Positions 43,119 to 53,579 of a stretch of 64,000 nucleotides of DNA are shown piece after piece (within the stretch, counting starts at the first letter, position 1; every line of letters begins with the position of its first letter). The notes beneath the pieces were generated by a model. That model saw nothing but the letters and a program-made list of their open reading frames with translations, ran no database searches and was not told where the DNA came from. The position numbers and the translations under genes were made by a program. The DNA comes from Bartonella schoenbuchensis R1 (lineage in GTDB: Bacteria > Pseudomonadota > Alphaproteobacteria > Rhizobiales > Rhizobiaceae), in NCBI RefSeq assembly GCF_002022685.1, contig NZ_CP019789.1, forward strand, positions 248,001 through 312,000, given 5' to 3'.

Positions 43119-43323
43119 TTTTTCCAACATATTTTAAGATAATGGGAAGCTTAAAAAGATCGCGAAGCTCATTTTATCTTGATAAAGGTTGTGATGTTTT
43201 GTAAAACAAATTAAGTTGATGCCAGTTTTGCACGGTGTTTGTGCATAAAATGATGCCATAAAAAGGGGGAGCTTTAATTGTTTTTTAAGTTTGTGTGTTA
43301 TAGCTGTGAGAAATAGCGAGCCA

Positions 43324-44727
43324 ATGAAACGCAAAGGTTATAAGCCTGTTTCTGATTTTCTAAAAAGTTTGCGTGGTGTAAATAATTGGGAACAAGTTTC
43401 GCAATGGCTTTCATTCCGAGATGTGGAAGATATTGAGTGTATCACACCCGATCAGGCGGGGGTGGCACGTGGCAAGATGATGCTTTCTAAGAAATTCACA
43501 TCAGAGACATCTTTAGCATTGCCTTCAGCAGTTTTTATGACAACAATTTCAGGATCTTATCCTGAAGATGGAAATGGTTTTGAATATCCAAAAACAGATG
43601 GTGATTTACGTCTTGAGCCTGATCTTTCTACACTGAGTATTGTGCCATGGGAAGATGCACCTACAGCGCAGGTGATTTGTGATCTTGTATATCAAAATGG
43701 GCAGGCTGTTGATTATACACCACGTAATGTTTTGCGCACAGTAATTGATTTTTATACTCAAATGGGGTTGAAACCGATTGTTTCACCAGAAATTGAGTTT
43801 TATTTAGTGGAAAAGAACCCTGATCCTGATTACCCTTTGGTACCTCCAGTTGGTCGTTCTGGGCGTTCAATTGGTGGTGGGCAAGGCTATTCGATTGCGG
43901 GTGTTAATGAATTTGATGAGCTGATTGACGATATTTATCAGTTTTCAGAGGCACAAGGATTGGAAATTGATACTCTCATTCATGAAGAAGGAGCAGGTCA
44001 ATTTGAAATTAATTTACGTCATGGTGACCCTATTGAATTAGCTGATCAGGTTTTTATGTTTAAACGAACAATTCGTGAAGCAGCACTTAAACATAATATG
44101 TATGCAACTTTTATGGCTAAACCTATTCAGGGACAACCAGGGTCTGCCATGCATATTCACCAATCTGTTATCGATCAAAAAACTGGAGACAATATTTTTA
44201 CAGAGAAAGATGGTGGGGAAAGTATGCGTTTTCGCCACTTTATTGGTGGTTTGCAAAAGCATATGGCAGGAGTATTTGTTATGCTTGCTCCTTATGTTAA
44301 TTCTTATCGGCGCCTTATGCCGTGTTTTTCTGCACCGGTTAATTTGCGGTGGGGGTACGATAATCGTACTACAGCGTTTCGTGTTCCACGTTCTGTTCCA
44401 CAGGGACGACGCGTTGAGAATAGGCTTCCTTCATCAGATGCCAATCCTTATTTAGCACTTGCTGCTTCTTTAGCTTGTGGTCTTATTGGTTTGCAGAACA
44501 AGCTTGAACCAGATGAGCCGGCAGAAAAGACTGTAAATGCTGATAATATTGAATTACCGCGTGGGTTAATTGAGGCGGTCAATTTATTTGAACAAGATAA
44601 AGCATTACGTGCTATTTTAGGAGATGCATTTGTAAGTACTTATGCTGCTATTAAACGACAAGAATTTGAAACTTTTATGCAAGTGATTAGCCCGTGGGAG
44701 CGTGAATATCTCCTGCTTAATGTTTAA
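43324..44727 (+). CDS. Glutamine synthetase-family protein, gamma-glutamylputrescine synthetase-like
   Basis: The product has 467 residues from MKRKGYKPVSDFLKSLRG; no strong Shine-Dalgarno helps the choice. The fold is GS: beta-grasp N-terminus (GVARGKMMLSKKF), then SPEIEFYLVEKNPD, HEEGAGQFEINLRHGDP, ATFMAKPIQGQPGSAMHIHQ and the arginine loop NRTTAFRVPRS with ENRLPSSDANPYLALAA. The family ligates glutamate to amines. Its partner 11 bases downstream is a PuuB-like oxidase, so putrescine or another amine is the likely substrate, not ammonia. Confidence 0.85.
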   Translation: MKRKGYKPVSDFLKSLRGVNNWEQVSQWLSFRDVEDIECITPDQAGVARGKMMLSKKFTSETSLALPSAVFMTTISGSYPEDGNGFEYPKTDGDLRLEPDLSTLSIVPWEDAPTAQVICDLVYQNGQAVDYTPRNVLRTVIDFYTQMGLKPIVSPEIEFYLVEKNPDPDYPLVPPVGRSGRSIGGGQGYSIAGVNEFDELIDDIYQFSEAQGLEIDTLIHEEGAGQFEINLRHGDPIELADQVFMFKRTIREAALKHNMYATFMAKPIQGQPGSAMHIHQSVIDQKTGDNIFTEKDGGESMRFRHFIGGLQKHMAGVFVMLAPYVNSYRRLMPCFSAPVNLRWGYDNRTTAFRVPRSVPQGRRVENRLPSSDANPYLALAASLACGLIGLQNKLEPDEPAEKTVNADNIELPRGLIEAVNLFEQDKALRAILGDAFVSTYAAIKRQEFETFMQVISPWEREYLLLNV

Positions 44728-44738
44728 ATATTATCACT

Positions 44739-46025
44739 ATGATTAATTCTCATCAAATTTCTCCAGGAGTTTCTTGGTATGAGGATACGTTGGAAGAGCG
44801 TCCTTCTTATCCGTTGTTTGTTGGTGAACAGATACAGTGCGATGTAGTTATTGTTGGAGGCGGATTTACAGGGCTTTCAGCTGCTTATCATTTAGCTAAG
44901 GCTGGAATGAGTGTTGTTTTGTTTGAAGCTTCATGTTTTGGCGATGGCGCTTCGGGGCGCAATGGTGGGCAATTGGGGACAGGTCAACGACAATGGGTAG
45001 AAACACTAGAGAACAAGTATGGTTTTGAACGAAGTAAAATATTATTTGATTTAGCTGAAGAGGCCAAAAGAGATATTTTATCTTGGTGCACCATGCCTGA
45101 TTGTAATATCGACTTTATAGCAGGCCAACTTTCCGTTACCCATAAAAAACGTGAGATCAGATCTTATCAACAGCATGTTGAGGCTATGCAGCGTTATGGT
45201 TATCGTGGTCTTATTTTTATGGATAAGGCTGAAACAGATGAACGGCTTGGTTCGTCTTTTTATCATGGTGGTATTTATGATGTAGATACTGGCCATATCA
45301 ATCCATTAAAGTTAATTGTTTGGTTGGCAAAAAAAGCAAAGAAAGTTGGTGCTAAACTTTATGAGAAGACTCAAGTAAAAGCGATAGAGCGCAGCAATAA
45401 CCAGTGCGTAGTGGTGACAGAACGAGGCAATATAAAGGCTGAGAATATATTATTGGCGACCAATGCATATAATCTTGGGCTGCAGGATTTTGTGCAGAAA
45501 CATATTTTTTCTATTCGCTCTTATATTGGAGCAACTGAACCATTATCAGAGTGTAGTCGGATTCTTCCTGGAAGAGAAGCGGTAGATGATTCCCGTTTTA
45601 TGGTTCGTTATTTTCGAAAAAGTATCGACAATCGTTTATTATTTGGTGGGGTGGAAAGTTATAGTAACCAGTATCCAGTTGATTTAGATGAGCGTATACG
45701 TCGGCAAATTGTTGAAATTTATCCACACCTTCAGTCTATAAATTTGACTCATCGTTGGGGAGCAACAGTAGCAATTACGTTTGAGCGTATGCCTTATGTT
45801 CGCCAACTTATGCCAGGTGTTACTTATTGTGGAGGATATTCAGGGCACGGGGTTATGCTTGCTCCCTTTATAGGAAAATTATATGCTGAATGGTTATCTG
45901 GAAAACGTGAACGTTTTAAGTATTTTCAGGATTTAAAGATTTCATCCTTTCCGGGTGGTAAGATTTTTCGTTACCCGCTTATATTTTTAGCAATGAACTA
46001 CTTTTCTTTGATGGACCATTTTTAA
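44739..46025 (+). CDS. FAD-dependent oxidoreductase, gamma-glutamylputrescine oxidase-like
   Basis: The product has 428 residues of the DAO family. The dinucleotide-binding motif VVIVGGGFTGLSAAYHLAKA lies near residues 35-55, preceded by the SWYEDTLEERPSYP opening of PuuB-like enzymes. ASGRNGGQLGTGQRQW is typical of the group. The C-terminal FAD contact is GYSGHGVMLAPFIGKLYAEW. It would oxidise the gamma-glutamylated amine made by the upstream ligase, giving aldehyde, ammonia and hydrogen peroxide. The pair forms a small catabolic operon without the later puuC/puuD steps nearby. Confidence 0.87.
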   Translation: MINSHQISPGVSWYEDTLEERPSYPLFVGEQIQCDVVIVGGGFTGLSAAYHLAKAGMSVVLFEASCFGDGASGRNGGQLGTGQRQWVETLENKYGFERSKILFDLAEEAKRDILSWCTMPDCNIDFIAGQLSVTHKKREIRSYQQHVEAMQRYGYRGLIFMDKAETDERLGSSFYHGGIYDVDTGHINPLKLIVWLAKKAKKVGAKLYEKTQVKAIERSNNQCVVVTERGNIKAENILLATNAYNLGLQDFVQKHIFSIRSYIGATEPLSECSRILPGREAVDDSRFMVRYFRKSIDNRLLFGGVESYSNQYPVDLDERIRRQIVEIYPHLQSINLTHRWGATVAITFERMPYVRQLMPGVTYCGGYSGHGVMLAPFIGKLYAEWLSGKRERFKYFQDLKISSFPGGKIFRYPLIFLAMNYFSLMDHF

Positions 46026-46799
46026 TCAGTTACCATTTGAAATGAAGAAAATTAATGGCTTATTTAATATCTGTCTATTGTAATGGTAAAAGCTTTTGTA
46101 AATTTTGTAAGCTTGTATAACTGAGCGGAAAAATAGATAAGTTCGTAATAGTTAGTGAAATTATTCCAATATCTTTTTCTGATTGTGTTTAATGGTAGTG
46201 GTAATTTGACGGAACGAAAATTGCTCTTGTTTTTATCATTGTTAATATGTGAGGCAATTTAGTGAGCCAACATTTGTATTATAAAAGTTTTAAAGTTTCT
46301 TCTGAGTAATGAAGAATGGTGCAGTTTTTCATTCTTTTTCTTGAAAAGCATATTTGTTACATAGTTTTCAATCAGGCTAAATTTGATCACTTTCTTATGT
46401 AGTTACCCTTTATATTTCTACTGAGATTATATTGTCCTGAGAGGACAGAAAAATTTTACTCTGTTGTTATCGAAAGATGCGGTTGATATTTAAATTTTTT
46501 ATTTGGTAGTTAGTTTATCACTTTTTGGTATCTCGTAATTAGATTGGGATAGAATGGTTTAGTAGCGTAGCTACACGTGAGTTGTTATTTATGAAAATCA
46601 ATTGTCCGTAATTAAAAAATGGCAATTGAATTAAAGATACATTTGCGTAGGTATTTGATGAAAGGCAGATTTTTTGCATTAATCATTATCTGAAAAAGGA
46701 AATAGCGCAAATCAAGAAATACCTATTGTGATAGCAGAATGAGAACACAAAACACAGAGAATTTACGTGCATGTGATAAAAGTAAAAGTGCAAGAAATC
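46026..46799. other. Gene-free region, 774 bases
   Basis: I see no ORF with coding character, no tRNA and no clear repeat on either strand. Very AT-rich. It could hold the 3' ends of transcripts or a decayed gene beyond recognition. Confidence 0.55.
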
Positions 46800-47699
46800 T
46801 TAAAATTTTGGTATAGGTAATTTATGTGCTTGAGCAGCAGCTTTAAGCGTATTGACCATAAGCATGGCAATTGTCATAGGACCAACACCTCCTGGTACAG
46901 GAGTAATAGCAGCAGCTTTTTCTTTAACTTCTTCAAAATCTACATCACCAACAAGACGGGTTTTATTAGTACCTTTTTCTGAAGCTTCAATCCGGTTAAT
47001 ACCAACATCAATAACAATAGCTCCCTGCTTTACCCAATCTTTCTTAATGATATGTGGGCGACCAACAGCTACAACTAAAATATCAGCACTACGACACACT
47101 TCGTCAAGATCACGGGTGCGACTGTGGGCAATTGTTACGGTAGCATTGGCTGCCATCAATAAGGCTGCCATAGGTTTGCCAACAATATTAGAACGCCCAA
47201 CGATGACCGCATCAAGACCTGATAAATCTCGCCCACATTGTTGTTCGATTATCATCATAACACCAGCAGGTGTGCAGGGAATGATAGTATCTTCAAGTAT
47301 ATTTGCTGCAAGTTTTCCTATATTGATATAGTGAAAACCATCAACATCTTTCTGGACGGCGATAGCTTGTGTTATTTTGTTCGTATTGATATGAGCAGGG
47401 AGGGGGAGTTGCACTAAAATCCCGTGGATTTTAGGATCGGAATTTAATGTTTCAATGAGTTGCAGGAGTTCTTCTTCTTTCGTATCTTGGGGAATTGTAT
47501 GCTTAATTGAAAGGAAACCACATTCTTCAGCTTTTTTACTTTTTGAGGTAACATAAACCTGACTTGCAGGATCATCTCCAACAATGATAACGGCTATCCC
47601 AGGTTGTATTTTATGATTGTTATGAAGTTTTTTTGTTTCTTTCTTGACTTTATTAATGATGTTTTCGGCAAGCTTTTTTCCGTCAATAATATTGTCCAT
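46800..47699 (-). CDS. folD: Bifunctional methylenetetrahydrofolate dehydrogenase/cyclohydrolase
   Basis: The product has 299 residues. It interconverts methylene- and 10-formyl-tetrahydrofolate in one-carbon metabolism. Signatures: [15 protein letters not shown] with the catalytic Lys, [54 protein letters not shown] (NADP site), VAVGRPHII and the closing [18 protein letters not shown]. Start [17 protein letters not shown] has AGGAT/AGGATTC upstream. Intact. Confidence 0.96.
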   Translation of the reverse strand: MDNIIDGKKLAENIINKVKKETKKLHNNHKIQPGIAVIIVGDDPASQVYVTSKSKKAEECGFLSIKHTIPQDTKEEELLQLIETLNSDPKIHGILVQLPLPAHINTNKITQAIAVQKDVDGFHYINIGKLAANILEDTIIPCTPAGVMMIIEQQCGRDLSGLDAVIVGRSNIVGKPMAALLMAANATVTIAHSRTRDLDEVCRSADILVVAVGRPHIIKKDWVKQGAIVIDVGINRIEASEKGTNKTRLVGDVDFEEVKEKAAAITPVPGGVGPMTIAMLMVNTLKAAAQAHKLPIPKF

Positions 47700-48007
47700 G
47701 AGAAGAATCCTTTCAGATAGGGATATTCATTTTTTAAAGTATTTGCTGATAGTAAAAAGAGTTTTATGGCACTATTTGAATAACCATAATTTACATGGTT
47801 TGCCTATCTTTTTCTTTTGGAGAGTAGTGGAAAATAGTTGCCTTATAAAGAGAGAGTAACATTGTTGTTTCAATAAAATTTGAATAAAAATAAAGGTAAT
47901 TGAGTTATTAAATAGATATAGCAGATTATAGGATTATCAAAACCATTTTTTAATGATCATTTAGTTTCATTTTAATCTATTATAAGGTAAAAAATATAGA
48001 GGAAATT
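47700..48007. other. Intergenic region between folD and the AsmA gene
   Basis: About 308 AT-rich bases between divergent genes; no gene is supported. A 71-codon plus-strand ORF (47644-47859) mostly overlaps folD and has no family character. Confidence 0.5.
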
Positions 48008-49888
48008 GTGCTCATCAGAATAATAAAATTTTTGAGTGGGGTTTTTGTAGCAGTTGTTTTTTTGCTTGGAACTTCTGTTATCGTTTTACCTTATCTTGTA
48101 TCAACAGACGCGATTCGTGTTCGAATGGCACAGGATTTAAGCGCGTGGACAGGCTATAATGTTCAATTGCGTGAACCACCACGTTTGAAACTTTTTCCTT
48201 ATCCAAAAGCATTTCTTTCAGGAATTACTTTAACATCCAAAATTGATGATGTTGCACCTTTAATGGAAGCAGAATCGATAGAAGTAGATCTTTCTTTAAT
48301 TGATCTTCTTAGAGGATGTGTTTCTTTTTCAGAAACACGAATTGTGCATCCACAATTTGTTATGGAAAAACCTTTTAAAACAGTGTCTGATTTTTTTAAT
48401 ACGCTTTCACGGTCGCAAGGTACTTTGGGGTTAGCAGTACGTAATGCTCGTGAAATTGTTAAGCTCAATCCTGATCAACCAGATATAGAGAGCCTTTTAA
48501 ACCAACCTTTTGGACGTATTGTTATCGAAAATGGTGTTCTTATTTATCGTGATAGTGTTTCTGATGTGACAGAAAAAATAACAGGACTGAATGCAACTAT
48601 CGATTGGTCAGAATCGACACAAGCAGCGCGGTTTCGCGCAAATGCTCGTTGGCATGGAGAGTTAACGGAATTATTAATTAATGCTGATCAAGCTTTATTG
48701 CTTTTAGCAGGGGGCCAAAGCTCGCTTAGAGTGAGCTTCAATTCTTTGCGCGGTGGTATAACGTTTACGGGGAAAGCACGATTATCTGAATATTACATTT
48801 TTGACGGAAAAGTATCGATGCGTTCTCCTGGCTGGAATCAAACATTAGCTTGGATTGGTGGAAATCAGTTTTGGGGAGGAAGATTAAAGCTACCTATTGT
48901 ATGGGAATCTCATTTTTTAGCACAGCCAAAACGTATCGAAATGAATAATATTACATTTAATATGGGTGCTGCAAATGCGCGTGGAGCTTTGGAATTTGAT
49001 TTTCAAGACCGTGTTCCTAACATAATTGGATCTTTAGCTTTTGATGGTATGAGCCTTAATATATTGGAGTCTATATTTTCACCACTTGGTGAGGAAAATA
49101 AATTTTTTGATACGGCAATTTTTGATCGTATCGGATTAGATGTGCGAATTTCAGCACCCCAAGCAAAAATAGGTAAAATTGCACTTACAAATTTGGCAGC
49201 AACAATGCAAATTAAAAATGGGCATGGGATTTTTGATCTTGGAAATGCAAATATTTTTGGTGGATCTATTCAGAGTAATGTCCAAATTGTACCAGATGGT
49301 AAAAAGGCGCGTTTTGAAGGGCGCATTTCGGGGACTTCTGTTGATGCGCAAACTTTTTCAGAGGCTTTAGGACTAACTCCATCTATACAAGCTAAAACCG
49401 ACTTCATTGTAACAATACAAATGCTTGTTAGTAGTTGGTCAGAAGTCCTTGAGAAAATGCAGGGACAATTAACAGTGAATATGCCTTCTGGCCGATTGTT
49501 GAGATACGATTTAAATGAATTGCAGCACAAGCTTTCAGAGAATGAACAGTTTTTTTTAATAAATAACCACGCGGTTTCAACACCTTTTGAGCGTTTAAAT
49601 ATTAAAGCAAAATTTTCTGATGGCATGGTGACGGAGATAGAATCATTAATGCATACGGTAGATTGGAATTTGTCTATTGGTGGTTTAATTGCAGTGCCTA
49701 TTACCAAGAAAAAGCAGGAAGATTTTATATTGCAAGGACGGTTACAGAAAAATAATCGTTCAGATACTTTATGCAAAGATGTTCAGTGTCTTACTAATAG
49801 CCTTGTGCGGCCTTTTAGTTTTTCATTTAGCTCTACGGAGCAGTCTCTAGGGCAATTTTTTGTTAAGAAAAATATCGATGAGAATTAA
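48008..49888 (+). CDS. AsmA-family protein
   Basis: The product has 626 residues starting at GTG 48008, with GAGGAA upstream. An N-terminal membrane segment (IIKFLSGVFVAVVFLLGTSV) is followed by a large periplasmic part. The AsmA pattern is seen at the N-terminus (LPYLVSTDAIRVRMAQDLSA, GYNVQLREPPRLKLFPYPKA) and near the C-terminus (GSIQSNVQIVPDGKKARFEG, RISGTSVDAQTFSEALG). AsmA-like proteins are bridge-like lipid carriers or act in outer-membrane homeostasis. No operon partner is visible. Confidence 0.88.
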   Translation: MLIRIIKFLSGVFVAVVFLLGTSVIVLPYLVSTDAIRVRMAQDLSAWTGYNVQLREPPRLKLFPYPKAFLSGITLTSKIDDVAPLMEAESIEVDLSLIDLLRGCVSFSETRIVHPQFVMEKPFKTVSDFFNTLSRSQGTLGLAVRNAREIVKLNPDQPDIESLLNQPFGRIVIENGVLIYRDSVSDVTEKITGLNATIDWSESTQAARFRANARWHGELTELLINADQALLLLAGGQSSLRVSFNSLRGGITFTGKARLSEYYIFDGKVSMRSPGWNQTLAWIGGNQFWGGRLKLPIVWESHFLAQPKRIEMNNITFNMGAANARGALEFDFQDRVPNIIGSLAFDGMSLNILESIFSPLGEENKFFDTAIFDRIGLDVRISAPQAKIGKIALTNLAATMQIKNGHGIFDLGNANIFGGSIQSNVQIVPDGKKARFEGRISGTSVDAQTFSEALGLTPSIQAKTDFIVTIQMLVSSWSEVLEKMQGQLTVNMPSGRLLRYDLNELQHKLSENEQFFLINNHAVSTPFERLNIKAKFSDGMVTEIESLMHTVDWNLSIGGLIAVPITKKKQEDFILQGRLQKNNRSDTLCKDVQCLTNSLVRPFSFSFSSTEQSLGQFFVKKNIDEN

Positions 49889-49984
49889 ATCTTTGTTTTT
49901 CATTGTTGATTTTGATTTTAGAAAATCACTCGAAAAATATTGTTTTAGAATGAAATTTAAAGACTACACTTGCAGGCTGTCTGT

Positions 49985-50128
49985 CTAACGCATTTGAGAG
50001 GAAATACCATAACCATCTGTGGCAATTATATGCTTTCCCTTTGTTCCAACTGAGCTAATCCCTATAGTGATCAGAATAACGGCTAAAATTGTAGCAATAG
50101 TAATAACAGTAGCTCTTTTAGCAGACAT
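49985..50128 (-). CDS. 47-residue single-span membrane protein
   Basis: The minus strand encodes MSAKRATVITIATILAVILI and a short hydrophilic tail ending YGISSQMR. GGAGGA lies six bases before the ATG, one of the best Shine-Dalgarno sites in the region. A basic N-terminus, one hydrophobic helix (about 8-25) and a 22-residue tail suggest an inner-membrane peptide with the tail outside, or an uncleaved signal sequence. No family is recognised. It lies alone between the AsmA gene (convergent) and rsmE (divergent). Confidence 0.7.
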   Translation of the reverse strand: MSAKRATVITIATILAVILITIGISSVGTKGKHIIATDGYGISSQMR

Positions 50129-50367
50129 ATCTTCCTCCAATCATAGGGCAAATCGTTGAGTGCAAGAGAGAGTATAGAGTATTTTGTGATCAATTTTTAT
50201 GCGGACAGAATCATTTAACATTCTATTTGTTCCAATTATTATAAATAAAAGTAAATAATTCTACTACTCTTCAATATATTGTAGCTCTATGAGGCTGATT
50301 TTTCTTTTGATTGTACTTTTTGTTTTATCATCTTGACGATTGTAATTTGCTCTGTCACAAATTTTTT
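50129..50367. other. Divergent promoter region for small membrane gene and rsmE
   Basis: AT-rich spacer without a supported gene. It should hold the promoters of both neighbours. An in-frame ATG at 50311 upstream of rsmE is rejected as start because family similarity begins at 50368. Confidence 0.5.
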
Positions 50368-51110
50368 ATGCGTGTGAATTATAAATTTCAAAGGTTGTTT
50401 ATTCAGCAGCCACTTTCTTTGAACAGAGAAATAGAGATAGAAGGAGCTCAAGTTTCTTACCTTGTGCATGTTTTGCGCATGAAAGAGGGAGCTCAGATTT
50501 TGCTTTTTAACGGGCAAGATGGTGAATGGTTGGCCAAGATTACTGCTATTAAAAAAAGTTTGTAGTGGTTCAACTTATTCATCAAACAAGGCCTCAAACA
50601 ACATGTTCAGATCTTATTTATTGTTTTGCTCCACTTAAACATGCGCGTTTAGATTATATGGTACAAAAGGTTGTAGAAATGGGGGTATCTATTTTACAGC
50701 CTGTTATAACACATCATACACAAGTTTCTCGTATCAATATGGCACGTATAAAGGCTAATATTATTGAAGCGGCTGAACAATGTGGCATTTTATCTTTACC
50801 GGAATGCTTACCTGCTGTATCGTTAAAAACGCTTTTAGCGCATTGGGATAAGACACACTCTTTGTTTTTTTGTGATGAGTCGCATGAAATACAAAATCCA
50901 TTACCTCTTTTAAAGAAGCATGGAACTGTTCCGCTTGGTGTTCTTATTGGGCCAGAAGGAGGATTTAGTGAAGAAGAACAGGTCCTTTTAAGAAAACATT
51001 CTTTTGTGATTTCTATATCATTAGGTCCACGTATTTTACGTGCTGATACTGCAGCTGTTGCGGCTTTGGCCCTTATTAATACTACAATAGAGGCTTGGTC
51101 AATCGATTAA
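50368..51110 (+). CDS. rsmE: 16S rRNA m3U1498 methyltransferase, frameshifted
   Basis: The N-terminal PUA-like part begins MRVNYKFQRLFIQQPLSLNR, typical of alphaproteobacterial RsmE. The frame is lost in an A7 run (50551-50557). One more A gives KITAIKKKFVVVQLIHQTRP and continues in the second frame. That frame has the SPOUT knot motifs KHARLDYMVQKVVEMGVSIL, EAAEQCGILSLPECLP, VLIGPEGGFSEEEQVLL and LGPRILRADTAAVAALALI. It methylates U1498 in the decoding region with S-adenosylmethionine. Total about 247 residues. As written, the parts end at 50565 and 51110. Confidence 0.9.
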
Positions 51111-51179
51111 GAAGCTTGCAATATCATTTAAAACAATTCATTTAAAATAGTGGAACTTATTGATAAGGTAAAATAATTT

Positions 51180-52553
51180 ATGGCGCTTGATACAACTGAT
51201 GAAAGTGAAATTCACAATTTAGATTCTCTAGTTGGTTATCTCCAAGAGGGTTGTAAAGCAGAAAATGACTGGTGTATTGGTACAGAGCATGAAAAATTTC
51301 CATTCTATATAAATGGTTTTCGTCCTGTTCCATATGAAGGTGCAAAAGGTATTCGTGCACTTTTAGAGGGGATGCAACAAGCTCTAGGGTGGAAAGCTAT
51401 TTTAGATGAAGGAAATATTGTTGGGCTTGTAGAATCAGCGGGTCAAGGTGCAATTTCTTTAGAACCTGGTGGGCAGTTTGAACTATCTGGTGCACCATTG
51501 AAAACGGTTGGCCACACTTATTGTGAGCTGATGGAGCATTTGACTCTTCTCAAAAAAATTTCGGGACCATTAGGTATCGGTTTTTTAGGTATTGGGGCTA
51601 GTCCAAAATGGACTTTAGCTGAAACACCGCAAATGCCCAAATCACGTTATCAAATTATGACTAAATACATGCCAAAAGTTGGTCATAATGGTCTTGATAT
51701 GATGTATAGAACAGCGACTATTCAAGTAAATCTTGATTTTTCATCTGAAACTGATATGCGGCGGAAAATGCAAGTGTCACTGAAGTTGCAATCCATTGCA
51801 ACAGCATTATTTGCCAGTTCACCTTTTATTGAGGGGCGACCAAATGATTTGTTGTCGTGGCGTTCTCATGTTTGGTGTAATACTGATAATCAAAGAACAG
51901 GAATACTTCCTTTTATATTTTCCGAACGCTTTGGGTTTGCTGATTATGTTGAATGGGCACTTGATGTACCGATGTATTTTATTATACGCGATGGGCATTA
52001 TCATGATTGTACACATATAACTTTTCGCCAATTTATGAATGGAGCATTGAAAGGGCAAATTGTAGATTCAACACCTAATATAGGAGATTGGGTAGATCAC
52101 TTGTCGACTTTGTTTCCTGAAGTGCGTTTAAAACGCTTTTTAGAAATGAGAGGTGCTGATGGCGGGTCTTGGCAACATATCTGTGCATTATCTGCTTTTT
52201 GGGTTGGTCTTCTTTATGATAGCGAAGCACTTAATGAGGCAGAAGCTTTAACGAAAGATTGGTGTTTTGAAGAAGTTTTGGATATGCGTAGACGTGTTCC
52301 AAAAGAGGGACTACAAACGCCTTTTCGTCAAACGATAATTTTAGAATTAGCACGTCAGGCTATTGCGATTTCACGCAAGGGATTAAGAAATCGCAAGCAA
52401 TATGATACTTGCGGTTATGATGAAGAAAGTTTTCTTAGTCCTTTAGAAGAAATGATTGCAGTGGGTCAAACGGATGCTGATAGGTTGTTATCTAAGTATC
52501 ATTCTATTTGGGGCGGGTCTGTAGAACCAGTGTTTTTAGAATGTGCTTATTAG
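51180..52553 (+). CDS. gshA: Glutamate-cysteine ligase (plant/alphaproteobacterial type)
   Basis: The product has 457 residues. It makes gamma-glutamylcysteine, the first step of glutathione synthesis. Family motifs: WCIGTEHEKFPFYINGFRPV, GQGAISLEPGGQFELSGAPL, MPKVGHNGLDMMYRTATIQV and RGADGGSWQHICALSAFWVG. The length matches the 450-460 of the plant-like class. It follows rsmE by 69 bases on the same strand, an order seen in related bacteria. Shine-Dalgarno is weak (GATAAGG at a distance). Intact. Confidence 0.94.
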   Translation: MALDTTDESEIHNLDSLVGYLQEGCKAENDWCIGTEHEKFPFYINGFRPVPYEGAKGIRALLEGMQQALGWKAILDEGNIVGLVESAGQGAISLEPGGQFELSGAPLKTVGHTYCELMEHLTLLKKISGPLGIGFLGIGASPKWTLAETPQMPKSRYQIMTKYMPKVGHNGLDMMYRTATIQVNLDFSSETDMRRKMQVSLKLQSIATALFASSPFIEGRPNDLLSWRSHVWCNTDNQRTGILPFIFSERFGFADYVEWALDVPMYFIIRDGHYHDCTHITFRQFMNGALKGQIVDSTPNIGDWVDHLSTLFPEVRLKRFLEMRGADGGSWQHICALSAFWVGLLYDSEALNEAEALTKDWCFEEVLDMRRRVPKEGLQTPFRQTIILELARQAIAISRKGLRNRKQYDTCGYDEESFLSPLEEMIAVGQTDADRLLSKYHSIWGGSVEPVFLECAY

Positions 52554-52824
52554 ATTTTTGAAGTAGGAGAAAATTTTTGTGTCTTTGTGGTAAAAAAAAC
52601 ATACACGTGCTTTCTCTTGTCTATTCTTTAAGAATAGCTAAAATATTTGTAATTACGAAGCTCTCAATAATGGATGAGAATCGGTAATTATATTTAGGAA
52701 CAGAGTAAAGTTTATTTAAAATAAAAAGAGAATTTTATTTACAGATTACCATTTAAGATTGGATATTTAATATCACGTAACTCTCTTGTTTGAGCTATTT
52801 TATAGCGCATAAACAAAAAATATA

Positions 52825-53058
52825 TTATCGTGCAAAAACAGCTCGACCGTTACTAATGAGGCCTTCTCTTTGCGCGCGTTTACGAGCAAGTTTACGTGTA
52901 CGACGAATAGCTTCAGCCTTTTCACGAGCCCGTTTTTCCGATGGTTTTTCATAATATCCACGCATCTTCATTTCACGAAAGATGCCTTCGCGCTGCATTT
53001 TCTTTTTTAGCGCACGCAATGCTTGATCAACATTATTATCACGAACGAGTACTTGCAC
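52825..53058 (-). CDS. rpsU: 30S ribosomal protein S21
   Basis: The product has 77 residues: [20 protein letters not shown], then [20 protein letters not shown] with an [12 protein letters not shown] tail, the standard bS21 pattern. It helps base pairing with the mRNA leader at initiation. It is transcribed alone, with no gene between 52554 and 52824. Basic, full length. Confidence 0.96.
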   Translation of the reverse strand: MQVLVRDNNVDQALRALKKKMQREGIFREMKMRGYYEKPSEKRAREKAEAIRRTRKLARKRAQREGLISNGRAVFAR

Positions 53059-53502
53059 AGTTTACCTTACTTTGTTTCAATGTTCTAAATAAATAGGCAA
53101 AAGCCCATCACCCTTTGAACAAAGTCAAAAGGATTATATTAGCAATGCGCATACCATATAAATAAGGTGGTTGTCTATATTGCTTTTCAAAAACTCTATT
53201 TTTTTTGCTACACGCAGTTTTTTGCAATGAACAATTGCACTTACAAATATGTGTTTATAAAAATTGCTAATTTCATTGTTTAAATCAAAAATCAAGATGA
53301 ATTTTTCAGTGACAAGTAGGGTTAGACATAGATTATGCTATTCTAGCAATTGCTCTATACCAAGGTGGCTAATAGAAAGTGATTCAACATAAAAACAATC
53401 AAAAAGCTGCAAAAAGTTGGGGGGGAGAAATCGAGAATTCATTAAAACTAACAAAATCAAAAGCCTTTAATTTCTCTATAGCCTTTTGATTCTACTGATA
53501 TT
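53059..53502. other. Intergenic region upstream of rpsU
   Basis: 444 AT-rich bases between rpsU and tRNA-Arg with no supported gene. Promoter elements of rpsU are expected but none stands out. Confidence 0.5.
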
Positions 53503-53579
53503 TGGCGCACCCGAAGAGATTCGAACTCCTGACCCCCAGATTCGTAGTCTGGTGCTCTATCCAGCTGAGCTACGGGTGC
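53503..53579 (-). tRNA. tRNA-Arg (ACG)
   Basis: The minus strand reads GCACCCGTAGCTCAGCTGG onward, with loop CTACGAA between CCAGA and TCTGG, TTCGAATC T-loop and encoded CCA; 77 bases. Anticodon ACG (inosine-modified) reads CGN arginine codons. Confidence 0.96.

Noticed and set aside
46026..46799. Possible decayed gene downstream of the puuB-like gene
   Set aside because: No frame retains recognisable motifs, so a pseudogene cannot be supported.
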